Origin: Syntrophomonadaceae bacterium
GTDB lineage: Bacteria > Bacillota > Dethiobacteria > DTU022
Length of the DNA: 5,273 bases
Assembly (NCBI GenBank): GCA_003564055.1
Contig: PWSG01000242.1
Span: forward strand, 1-5,273
Direction of reading: 5' to 3'
Shown here: positions 1-5,264 of the stretch, one piece after another
How positions within the stretch are numbered: the stretch's first letter is position 1
Layout of the letters: the number at the start of each line of letters is the position of its first letter
Notes under the pieces: generated by a model
Told to the model about the DNA's origin: nothing
Database searches by the model: none
Seen by the model: only the letters and a program-made list of their open reading frames with translations
Program-made: the position numbers and the translations under genes

Positions 1-183
1 AGGCGAATGATTAAAGAAAAGCTTGAAGACGGCCAACTGGATCAATCAGATTTAACTTTAAAAGAGCTCGATCAAATTGCAGATGCTTTTGTATACATCA
101 TGTCAGGCATTTACCATTCACGGATCGAGTATCCGGAAAAAACTCTTAAAGCAGAACTTGAAAGGAAATCAGTCGTTAAATGA
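1..183 (+). CDS. pgpH: PgpH, 7TM-HD family c-di-AMP phosphodiesterase (C-terminal end only)
   Basis: Frame 1 is open from the window edge to TGA at 181-183 and gives the last 60 residues of a longer protein. The stretch DGQLDQSDLTLKELD, followed by a short helix and SGIYHSRIEYPE, matches the C-terminal tail of the Firmicutes PgpH/YqfF family, just after its cytoplasmic HD domain. PgpH is a membrane protein with an extracellular domain, seven transmembrane segments and an HD hydrolase domain that converts c-di-AMP to pApA. The membrane part and the HD metal ligands lie upstream, outside the window, so activity cannot be judged here. The stop codon overlaps the ybeY start (ATGA), which suggests translational coupling. 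Family assignment rests on the tail motif and on the neighbour ybeY, which normally follows pgpH in Firmicutes. Confidence 0.88.
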   Translation, partial: RRMIKEKLEDGQLDQSDLTLKELDQIADAFVYIMSGIYHSRIEYPEKTLKAELERKSVVK

Positions 184-650
184 GTGTCAATGTTCAGTGT
201 TTAAAAAAAGATCCTGCCATGACAATATTGTTCTTAAGCCGGTTAAGAGACCTCCTTGAGCAGCATTTGGAAGAAGCAAAACTATCCAAAGGTGAGCTCA
301 ATGTGGTGATTGCCGATGATCAATTGCTTAAGCGCCTGAACCGTAAGTACAGAGATAAAGATGCTCCGACTGATGTGCTTTCGTTCAGTTACCTGGATTC
401 TGCCGATCAAGATTCTTTGACAGGAGATGAGTTTGCAGTTGGTGATATTTATATATCAATTGACAGGGCAGTAGAGCAGGCTAAACTATCCGGCCATAAT
501 TTGAAGAGAGAATTAGCGCTGTTGGCTGTCCATGGTTTGCTGCATCTTCTTGGCTATGAGCATAATGGAGATGATCAGACGAAAAAAATGCGGGAAAAAG
601 AACGGACCATAATGGATGAATTTGATAAGTATTTAGTAGGTGAACAATAA
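180..650 (+). CDS. ybeY: Endoribonuclease YbeY (16S rRNA maturation factor)
   Basis: A 156-residue protein of normal family length. It carries the zinc-binding signature HGLLHLLGYEH, with His118, His122 and His128 as the three expected metal ligands. Upstream is the conserved LNRKYRDKDAPTDVLSF block (about 53-69), whose Arg58 corresponds to the conserved arginine of this family, and GDIYIS at 88-93. YbeY is a cytoplasmic single-strand endoribonuclease needed for correct 16S rRNA 3' end maturation and 70S ribosome quality control. The ATG at 180 overlaps the pgpH stop. AAGGAA at 162-167 lies 12 nt upstream, a rather long spacing, so coupling to pgpH translation probably helps. A start at Met14 (219) is possible but would lose the first strand and has no good ribosome binding site. 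era, another 16S/30S maturation factor, lies in the same gene cluster. Confidence 0.96.
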   Translation: MSVNVQCLKKDPAMTILFLSRLRDLLEQHLEEAKLSKGELNVVIADDQLLKRLNRKYRDKDAPTDVLSFSYLDSADQDSLTGDEFAVGDIYISIDRAVEQAKLSGHNLKRELALLAVHGLLHLLGYEHNGDDQTKKMREKERTIMDEFDKYLVGEQ

Positions 651-1025
651 ATGAATAAGGTTTTAGGCAGCCTTGTAAATGCCTGTTGCGGGCTGCAATA
701 CTGTTTCAAAACCCAGCGTAATATGGCAATCCATTCAATGATCGGAATAGTTGTTTTAGCTTTGGGAGTATTTTTAAACATACCTTTATACGACATGCTT
801 TTTTTACTGGCCGCAATAATTTTGGTGTTAGTTGCCGAGGCTTTTAATACTTCTGTGGAGAAAACAATTGATCTTTATACAAAAGAACGCAACAGCCTGG
901 CTCAAATTGCCAAAGATGTAGCTGCAGGAGCCGTTTTGCTGACGACATTTTTTGCCATTTTAGTTGGTCTGGTTATTCTTGGACCGCCACTTTGGGTAAT
1001 AATAAGAAACCTGCTGTTTAACTAA
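651..1025 (+). CDS. dgkA: DgkA-family lipid kinase (diacylglycerol / undecaprenol kinase)
   Basis: A 124-residue integral membrane protein, the usual size for the family. It has three predicted transmembrane helices at about 28-43, 47-66 and 95-115. The family signature is intact: Glu63, Asn66, Glu70 and Asp74 in AEAFNTSVEKTIDL, then Lys88-Asp89 in IAKDVAAGAVLL, matching the ATP/Mg-binding and catalytic positions of prokaryotic DgkA. Gram-positive members characterised so far prefer undecaprenol over diacylglycerol, so feeding the undecaprenyl phosphate carrier pool of wall synthesis is the likelier role here; that substrate choice is inferred from the lineage. The ATG follows the ybeY stop with no gap. 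AGGTGA at 638-643, inside the end of ybeY, lies 7 nt upstream and serves as its ribosome binding site. Confidence 0.95.
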   Translation: MNKVLGSLVNACCGLQYCFKTQRNMAIHSMIGIVVLALGVFLNIPLYDMLFLLAAIILVLVAEAFNTSVEKTIDLYTKERNSLAQIAKDVAAGAVLLTTFFAILVGLVILGPPLWVIIRNLLFN

Positions 1026-1045
1026 TTTATTAGAGGTAAAGTTGT

Positions 1046-1056
1046 GAGGGGGGAGG
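1046..1056 (+). promoter_or_regulatory. Strong ribosome binding site of the DUF881 gene
   Basis: The purine run GAGGGGGGAGG ends 4 nt before the ATG at 1061. It lies in a 35-bp gap after dgkA and fixes the start codon. It is the most G-rich ribosome binding site in the window. No promoter is evident in the gap. Confidence 0.75.
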
Positions 1057-1060
1057 TTAA

Positions 1061-2122
1061 ATGTTTAAACCTCGAAAGTCGGGTCATTCGTTGTTTTTAA
1101 AAGATCAGCTGCTCTTTGTGATTTTATTTTTATTGTTAATCAATACAACTTTAATTGGATTTGGATACTTTATTGCTGTTTCCCGTTTTACCGGTGGAGA
1201 TTCAGTTTTATTATATAAGCAGGAGTTGGCCCGTGACCTCTCTGATTATAGCCAACGCCTGGCTCACAACCTCGAAGTATATGATCTACCGACAGTCCGT
1301 GATGCTCTTGCTGAATATAATCATGCGGTAGAATTCGCTACCGGAAGTGATGAACTGATCCAGGTGATCATAAACCAGGGCCGTATGGTGCAGGAAATAA
1401 TCCATGAGGAAGCTGATTCAAAGCTAAAGGAAAGGGTTTTAATTGCCGTTAACAATGATGTGAGGGTGCAGGAGACTAAAGAGAATATGCACCTTGCTAT
1501 TCGTATTTTTGATGGCCAGCTGAGTGTATTTCCCGAGGAATTTTTGGCCGGAGGAACAGTAAAACACATCAAGCAGATTTTTTCACCTGACCGCTACCAT
1601 GGCAACCAGAGTATTGATATAGAGATTGAAAACGGGATAGGGCAGCTGGTTGTTCCGCAGACATTCGAAGATCAGTTGTGGACTTTAAGCGATGACCTTA
1701 ACTCTATGCGGATAAGCCTTCATGAAACAAGGGCCAGGGCTGGATTAGAAGAATTGGTCGGACCGGGAATAATACTCCAGGTTTATGATGCTGAAAATAG
1801 CGAGGGTAGTGATTCCCTGGTTCATGATGCCGATATCAGGGATATAGTCAATGAATTGTTTAGTTCAGGTGCCATTGGTGTAAGTGTAGGCAACCAGAGA
1901 TTGATAGCTACCAGCGCTATTCGCTGCAGCGGACCCTTAATCATGGTAAATCATAGACAGGTTAGCGCTAATCCCGTTATCATTCAAGCCGTAGGTGATC
2001 CGGAACTTTTACAAAGCGGGTTGCAAATAATTTCTAATGAGCTGGAAAGAAAACGTGGATTACGTTTTGAAACAAGCGCTTCCGGTTTTATAAAACTACC
2101 TGCATATATTTCTGGTGATTAA
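1061..2122 (+). CDS. Membrane-anchored DUF881 (YlxW/YlxX-like) protein with extra N-terminal extracytoplasmic region
   Basis: A 353-residue protein. A basic N-terminus (KPRK) precedes one hydrophobic segment at about 16-41, which looks like an uncleaved signal anchor with the rest outside the membrane. Residues about 203-232 look like a helix or coiled coil leading into a DUF881 domain at about 233-350. Supporting DUF881 motifs are GPGIILQV (234-241), VHDADIRDIVNELFSSGA (254-271), GNQRL and SAIRCSGPLIMVN (285-297), and NPVIIQAVGDPELL (304-317). Known DUF881 proteins (YlxW, YlxX) are roughly 230-250 residues, usually lie near division and small-basic-protein genes, and have no firm biochemical function. 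The region 45-200, mostly helical with charged residues, is extra and I recognise no domain in it. The gene sits between dgkA and cdd, where Bacillus has none. An envelope or structural role is a guess from topology. Family assignment is solid, function unknown. Confidence 0.85.
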   Translation: MFKPRKSGHSLFLKDQLLFVILFLLLINTTLIGFGYFIAVSRFTGGDSVLLYKQELARDLSDYSQRLAHNLEVYDLPTVRDALAEYNHAVEFATGSDELIQVIINQGRMVQEIIHEEADSKLKERVLIAVNNDVRVQETKENMHLAIRIFDGQLSVFPEEFLAGGTVKHIKQIFSPDRYHGNQSIDIEIENGIGQLVVPQTFEDQLWTLSDDLNSMRISLHETRARAGLEELVGPGIILQVYDAENSEGSDSLVHDADIRDIVNELFSSGAIGVSVGNQRLIATSAIRCSGPLIMVNHRQVSANPVIIQAVGDPELLQSGLQIISNELERKRGLRFETSASGFIKLPAYISGD

Positions 2123-2127
2123 TAAAC

Positions 2128-2133
2128 GAGGTG
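2128..2133 (+). promoter_or_regulatory. Ribosome binding site fixing the cdd start
   Basis: GAGGTG lies 5 nt before the ATG at 2139. This supports that ATG over the upstream in-frame ATG at 2115, which lies inside the end of the DUF881 gene, has no comparable site, and would add eight residues not typical of cytidine deaminases. Confidence 0.75.
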
Positions 2134-2138
2134 TCAAG

Positions 2139-2969
2139 ATGAAGGCAGAAACACTGCTTGCCGCGGCGTGTGCTTCCCGTTTAAGAGCTTATGCTCCATA
2201 TTCCGGGTTCCCTGTCGGTGCAGCCCTGTATACCAGTGAAGGAGCGGTTATAACAGGATCAAATACAGAAAACGCTTCTTACGGAATGACTGTTTGCGCT
2301 GAACGAATCGCTTTATTTACAGCTGTTCATGCCGGGTACCGGGATTTTAAAAAATTAGCAGTTGTTGCTGAAAGTACGCCTCCGCCAGCCCCCTGCGGAT
2401 CTTGCAGGCAGGTGCTCTGGGAGCTGGCCGGCGACCTTGAAGTGATCATGGGCAACTTAAATGGAGATGTAAAAATATCAAACCTTTCTGCCCTTCTTCC
2501 CCAACCTTTTGGTTCAGATTCATGGCACAATAACCCTTTTAGCAAAGAAGAAATGGAAAACAACAAGGAAAACTGGCGTATAGCTGTATCTTTTCATCCT
2601 GTGGGTTATGTTATCAGCGATTATGAAAAGCCCCAGGAGATCCCCTCAAATTACAAAGAGCTAGTTTCGCAGGTTTTTATTGAACCTGACTTGAAAGATG
2701 GATTACATCGCCTGGAAGAAGAAAGAGAAATCAATGTTATATCTTACCTGCACCAGGCAAGAGGGTATACCCTTAAAGACAGGCGCAGCGGAAGAGGAAA
2801 CGAAATATTCGGTGTTTTCGCCTGCAGAGCCCCCTTGAGACCTAATTCCATAGCCCAGTCAACTGTCGAATTGCTAGATGTAAACAATAATATTCTTACT
2901 GTCAGGGGCCTGGATTTAATAAATGGCACTCCTGTGCTGGATATCAAAACTGTCATGCCCCGGTTATGA
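2139..2969 (+). CDS. cdd: Cytidine deaminase fused to a C-terminal TrmO/TsaA-like methyltransferase domain
   Basis: A single uninterrupted frame of 276 residues, about twice the usual length of a tetrameric cytidine deaminase (about 130). Residues 1-127 are a complete Cdd: AYAPYSGFPVGAAL at 17-30, substrate loop NTEN at 42-45, CAE at 53-55 and PCGSC at 85-89. Thus Cys53, Cys86 and Cys89 are the zinc ligands and Glu55 the catalytic acid; it deaminates cytidine and deoxycytidine to uridine forms. Residues 128-147 form a polar linker. Residues 148-276 resemble the TrmO/TsaA (UPF0066) fold, which N6-methylates t6A37 of tRNA using SAM: FHPVGYVIS (152-160), GVFACRAPLRPNSIAQS (225-241) and GLDLINGTPVLDIK (257-270). 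Several signature positions differ from the common GVFATRS..RPNPIG and DGTP..DIKPY forms, so methyltransferase activity is uncertain. The gene takes the normal cdd slot, 16 nt after the DUF881 gene and 10 nt before era. The Cdd half is very secure; the TrmO assignment is good at fold level. Confidence 0.9.
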   Translation: MKAETLLAAACASRLRAYAPYSGFPVGAALYTSEGAVITGSNTENASYGMTVCAERIALFTAVHAGYRDFKKLAVVAESTPPPAPCGSCRQVLWELAGDLEVIMGNLNGDVKISNLSALLPQPFGSDSWHNNPFSKEEMENNKENWRIAVSFHPVGYVISDYEKPQEIPSNYKELVSQVFIEPDLKDGLHRLEEEREINVISYLHQARGYTLKDRRSGRGNEIFGVFACRAPLRPNSIAQSTVELLDVNNNILTVRGLDLINGTPVLDIKTVMPRL

Positions 2970-2974
2970 AAGGA
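2969..2974 (+). promoter_or_regulatory. Ribosome binding site fixing the era start
   Basis: AAAGGA, overlapping the last base of the cdd fusion stop codon, lies 5 nt before the ATG at 2980. It favours that start over the upstream in-frame ATG at 2923, which is inside the cdd fusion gene and would add 19 residues not seen in typical Era. Confidence 0.75.
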
Positions 2975-2979
2975 TAAGT

Positions 2980-3864
2980 ATGCACCATTCAGGTTTTGTC
3001 GCGCTTATTGGGCGTCCGAATGTTGGAAAGTCGACCCTGTTAAATGCCCTGGCAGGTGAAAAAGTGGCTATTATTTCTGATCGCCCTCAGACCACCAGGA
3101 ATCAAATCAGGGCTGTAATAACCAGGCCCGAATATCAAATTATTTTTATCGATACACCGGGCCTGCATAAACCGAAGCATATGCTTGGAACGAGCATGAT
3201 TCAGACAGCCCGGATGACGATGACAGAGGTTGACGCGGTTTGCTTTTTGGTAGAGGCAAGTCATCTTCCCGGGCCGGGAGATCGGTACATTGCTGATATC
3301 TTGAAAACGGTTAAAAGTCCTCTTTTTTTGGTTTTAAATAAAATTGACCTTGTTCCTGAAGACAGGGTTGCAAATCTAATTGATCTTTACAAGCAGTTGT
3401 GCTATTTTAAAGCCTGTTTTGCCCTTTCAGCTTTGTATAAGACCAACCTTGAGACGTTTGTCGAGGCTGTAGTGGAAGTACTGCCCGAGGGGCCGCAGTT
3501 TTATCCTCCCGATATGATTACTGACCAACCGGAAAGATTTATTACCGCTGAAATAATTCGTGAAAAAGTGATTCACCTGACACGGCAGGAAATACCTTTT
3601 TCCATAGCTGTATCAATAGAAGAAATGAAGCCCCGGGAAAGTGGCGAGCTTCTTGATATCAGGGCCGAGATATTTGTGGAGCGTAAATCCCAGGTTGGTA
3701 TTATCGTCGGAAAAGGCGGAAGCCTTCTTAAAGAAGCCGGTACGCGGGCCAGGAAGGAATTAGAAGCGCTCTTCGGACAGCGTATTTTTATCGATTTAAG
3801 GGTTAAAGTCAAACCAGGCTGGCGCAACCGTGAAGAAGAGCTGCGCCGCTTAGGTTATCGGTAG
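2980..3864 (+). CDS. era: GTPase Era (30S ribosomal subunit assembly)
   Basis: A 294-residue protein of typical Era length with every landmark present. The GTPase domain has G1 GRPNVGKS (11-18), switch I SDRPQTTRNQIR (33-44), G3 DTPG (58-61), G4 NKID (120-123) and G5 SAL (150-152). The C-terminal KH domain follows, with VERKSQVGIIVGKGGSLLKEAG at about 233-254 and its GKGG loop at 244-247. The tail VKPGWRN..E..LRRLGY is characteristic. Era binds the 3' end of 16S rRNA near the anti-Shine-Dalgarno sequence and couples GTP hydrolysis to small-subunit maturation, at the membrane or in the cytoplasm. The start gives the normal N-terminus (MHHSGFVALIGRPN). It lies 10 nt after the cdd fusion and 59 nt before recO, as in other Firmicutes. 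Confidence 0.97.
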   Translation: MHHSGFVALIGRPNVGKSTLLNALAGEKVAIISDRPQTTRNQIRAVITRPEYQIIFIDTPGLHKPKHMLGTSMIQTARMTMTEVDAVCFLVEASHLPGPGDRYIADILKTVKSPLFLVLNKIDLVPEDRVANLIDLYKQLCYFKACFALSALYKTNLETFVEAVVEVLPEGPQFYPPDMITDQPERFITAEIIREKVIHLTRQEIPFSIAVSIEEMKPRESGELLDIRAEIFVERKSQVGIIVGKGGSLLKEAGTRARKELEALFGQRIFIDLRVKVKPGWRNREEELRRLGYR

Positions 3865-3907
3865 GCTCCCGGCACCAATTCCAAGATGAACATTTAGATG
3901 CCTTTTT

Positions 3908-3914
3908 AAGGGAG
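3908..3914 (+). promoter_or_regulatory. Ribosome binding site supporting the TTG start of recO
   Basis: AAGGGAG lies 9 nt before TTG at 3924. The recO frame is open back to a TGA at 3831, but it contains no ATG, GTG or earlier TTG, so the TTG at 3924 is the first usable start. It gives the normal RecO N-terminus. Confidence 0.7.
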
Positions 3915-3923
3915 ACGACTATA

Positions 3924-4655
3924 TTGACACAGCGCATATTCAAAGCAGAGGGATTGGTTTTGCGGACCCGGGTTCTGGGTGAAGCCGATCGCCTGGTTAC
4001 ACTTTTAACCTTGCAGAAAGGAAAATTTGAAGCAGTAGCACGCGGTGCCCGCAAAATAAAAAGCAGGCTGGCGGCCGGAGTGGACCTTTTCACGTACGGT
4101 CATTTTACTTTTCATCAGGGAAAAACCTGGCCTATAATTACCGGACAGGATCCAATAGAGAGGTTTTCCTGGTTCCGGGATGATCCAGAGCTTTACCCAT
4201 ATGGAATATATTTAGCTGAACTGACCGATCGCCTGATATCTGGTGAAGAACCGTGTACTGCCTTATTTGAGCTTTTACTGGAAGGTTGGAAACTGCTTGG
4301 CGAAGATGTGGATCGTTACCTGGTCTGCCGTTCTTTTGAACTAAAATTAGCCCATATTGCCGGTTACAGCCCCCACCTGCATTCCTGTACTAATTGTGGA
4401 CAGAAAAATACTGCAGTATTTAGTCCCCGCCAGGGGGGTATGCTATGCGCTAGCTGTCGGGGTGCCGATGTAATAGATATGCTTCCCGGAACTGCTGCCA
4501 TTGCACGGCGGTTAATCGAGTCGCCACTTTCACAGGTTAGCAAGGTTCGTCCCACAATAAGCCAAAGGAAAGAACTATCTGTCGTAACAGCGGCAATTTT
4601 AGCCTATCACCTCGATTTAGGAGATATTAAATCAAGGCGCTTGTTAAGCGAATAA
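3924..4655 (+). CDS. recO: DNA repair protein RecO
   Basis: A 243-residue protein of normal family length starting at TTG. The N-terminal OB fold (about 1-80) contains KAEGLVLRTRVLGEADRL (7-24), the family hallmark, followed by LLTLQKGK and the basic ARGARKIKSRL stretch (39-49) suited to DNA binding. The middle is helical. A four-cysteine zinc motif is complete: CTNC at 155-158 and CASC at 175-178. RecO binds single-stranded DNA and SSB and, with RecR, loads RecA on gapped DNA; it also anneals complementary strands. recO after era is the standard Firmicutes order. The small yqzL gene that some relatives carry between era and recO is not visible in the 59-bp gap. Initiation at TTG may lower its translation relative to its ATG-started neighbours. 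Confidence 0.95.
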   Translation: MTQRIFKAEGLVLRTRVLGEADRLVTLLTLQKGKFEAVARGARKIKSRLAAGVDLFTYGHFTFHQGKTWPIITGQDPIERFSWFRDDPELYPYGIYLAELTDRLISGEEPCTALFELLLEGWKLLGEDVDRYLVCRSFELKLAHIAGYSPHLHSCTNCGQKNTAVFSPRQGGMLCASCRGADVIDMLPGTAAIARRLIESPLSQVSKVRPTISQRKELSVVTAAILAYHLDLGDIKSRRLLSE

Positions 4656-4668
4656 AAGATCATATGAT
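4641..4668 (+). promoter_or_regulatory. Candidate sigma-A promoter for the flavodoxin gene
   Basis: TTGTTA (4641-4646) and TATGAT (4663-4668) are 16 bp apart, overlapping the end of recO. They match the sigma-A consensus at four and five of six positions. The -10 element forms half of a perfect 10-bp palindrome, ATCATATGAT (4659-4668). The predicted start near 4675 would leave a leader of under 20 nt before the ATG, just enough for the AGGAGG at 4678-4683. In this AT-rich stretch a chance match is quite possible, and read-through from recO could serve instead. Confidence 0.35.
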
Positions 4669-4691
4669 TCTAAATACAGGAGGAAAAAGGA

Positions 4692-5159
4692 ATGAATATC
4701 GGCATTATTATTTACTCGCAAACGGGCAATACAAAATCGGTAGCTGTCAGACTTAAAGAGAAGTTGGAAGCAAAAGGTCACAACACAACAATTGAACAGA
4801 TTACAATAAGCGGTAGCACTCCTGCTCAGCCGGGAAAATTTGAACTGATTGATGTGCCAACTCCGGATAATTACGAAGCAGTAATTCTTGGCGCACCGGT
4901 CCAGGCTTTTTCCCTCAATCCGGTTATGAAGGCTTACCTGGAAAAGCTTCCACCACTTAAGGAACGTCAGGCAGCCTGCTTTGTTACAAAGCAGCTTCCC
5001 TTATTATGGACCGGGGGCACAGGTGCCGTAGCTAAAATGAAACAAGAGTGTGAATCAAGGGGAGCAAAGGTAGTCGGAACTGAAATTGTAGTCTGGTCAA
5101 AATCAAAACGTGAACAATCAGTTAAAAAGTGTGTGGATAATTTTAGCGCTCTTTTTTAA
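4692..5159 (+). CDS. Flavodoxin-family FMN-binding protein
   Basis: A 155-residue cytoplasmic protein, the size of a single-domain flavodoxin. The N-terminal strand plus loop IIIYSQTGNTKSVA (5-18) is the flavodoxin phosphate-binding loop, with SQTGNT at 9-14 holding the FMN phosphate. The second flavin loop region is VILGAPVQAFSLNPVMKAYL (64-83), and FVTKQLPLLWTGGTGAV (97-113) fills the third-loop position. Aromatic residues expected to stack on the flavin are not at the classical places, apart from Trp106, so this is a divergent flavodoxin-like protein and not a standard electron-transfer flavodoxin. Its partner enzyme is unknown. AGGAGG at 4678-4683 lies 8 nt before the ATG, a near-ideal site. 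It begins 36 nt after recO and shares the strand, but it is not part of the conserved era–recO cluster. No convincing intrinsic terminator follows. Confidence 0.85.
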   Translation: MNIGIIIYSQTGNTKSVAVRLKEKLEAKGHNTTIEQITISGSTPAQPGKFELIDVPTPDNYEAVILGAPVQAFSLNPVMKAYLEKLPPLKERQAACFVTKQLPLLWTGGTGAVAKMKQECESRGAKVVGTEIVVWSKSKREQSVKKCVDNFSALF

Positions 5160-5206
5160 CCGACAGGCTTGATTTTTATAAAAACCCAGTTTTAAAAAAA
5201 TATGGC

Positions 5207-5229
5207 TTGACGAGCAGGCTGCTCAACAA
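5207..5229. promoter_or_regulatory. Inverted repeat in the promoter spacer, candidate operator
   Basis: GAGCAG (5212-5217) and CTGCTC (5219-5224) are a perfect 6-bp dyad around one central base. The symmetry extends outward to TTG (5207-5209) and CAA (5227-5229), giving 11-bp arms with two mismatches. It covers the -35 box and the whole spacer, so a dimeric protein bound here would block RNA polymerase. The 17-bp spacer argues against a MerR-type activator, which normally needs 19-20 bp. The regulator is unknown. Confidence 0.5.
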
Positions 5230-5235
5230 TATAAT
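5207..5235 (+). promoter_or_regulatory. Near-consensus sigma-A promoter
   Basis: TTGACG (-35, 5207-5212) and TATAAT (-10, 5230-5235) are separated by exactly 17 bp. That is 11 of 12 consensus bases at the ideal spacing, the best promoter in the window. Transcription should begin near 5242 and run right, so it serves a gene beyond the window, not any gene seen here. There is no TG extension before the -10 element. The rest of the gap from 5160 contains AT-rich sequence with no gene. Confidence 0.8.
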
Positions 5236-5236
5236 A

Positions 5237-5264
5237 TATGAACAGATACTCATAAGTTCATAAG
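5237..5264. repeat. Inverted and tandem short repeats at the predicted transcription start
   Basis: TATGAAC (5237-5243) and GTTCATA (5256-5262) form a perfect 7-bp inverted repeat with a 12-nt interval. Overlapping it, CTCATAAG (5249-5256) and TTCATAAG (5257-5264) are two adjacent 8-bp units that differ only at the first base. They lie just after the -10 box, where repressor sites or leader structure are common. The sequence is AT-rich and the window ends at 5273, so the full extent is not visible. Confidence 0.4.

Noticed and set aside
77..259. 60-codon + strand open frame across the pgpH/ybeY junction
   Set aside because: It overlaps the recognisable PgpH tail and the YbeY N-terminus in another frame, has no ribosome binding site and shows no family features.
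575..796. Antisense open frame across ybeY and dgkA; similar ones at 1321-1572, 2327-2566, 2744-2956, 3040-3264, 3573-3827, 3809-4093 and 4364-4555
   Set aside because: All lie opposite strongly recognised genes, have low-complexity or Ser/Arg/Pro-rich shadow-type composition and lack convincing start signals.
2115..2138. Upstream ATG start for the cytidine deaminase, adding eight residues
   Set aside because: The ATG at 2139 has GAGGTG 5 nt upstream and gives the standard Cdd N-terminus; the extension overlaps the DUF881 gene.
2923..2979. Upstream ATG start for Era, adding 19 residues
   Set aside because: It lies within the cdd fusion gene and adds an atypical N-terminus; AAAGGA sits 5 nt before the ATG at 2980.
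3866..3914. CTCCC after era could pair with GGGAG of the recO ribosome binding site
   Set aside because: Only five base pairs with a 39-nt loop and no extension on either side; likely chance.
5121..5160. GTTAAAAAG and CTTTTTTAAC at the end of the flavodoxin gene as a terminator
   Set aside because: The stem would be nearly all A-U with a bulge and a 21-nt loop, mostly inside the coding region, and no separate U-run follows. Not a convincing intrinsic terminator.
5173..5193. TTTTTATAAAAA palindrome and AAAAC-CCA-GTTTT hairpin after the flavodoxin gene
   Set aside because: Both are short and AT-rich without a GC stem; they are expected by chance in such sequence and do not support a terminator.
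5166..5210. Direct repeat GGCTTGA at 5166-5172 and 5204-5210 as a possible attachment site or mobile-element end
   Set aside because: Only 7 bp, with no integrase, transposase or inverted ends nearby; probably coincidence.
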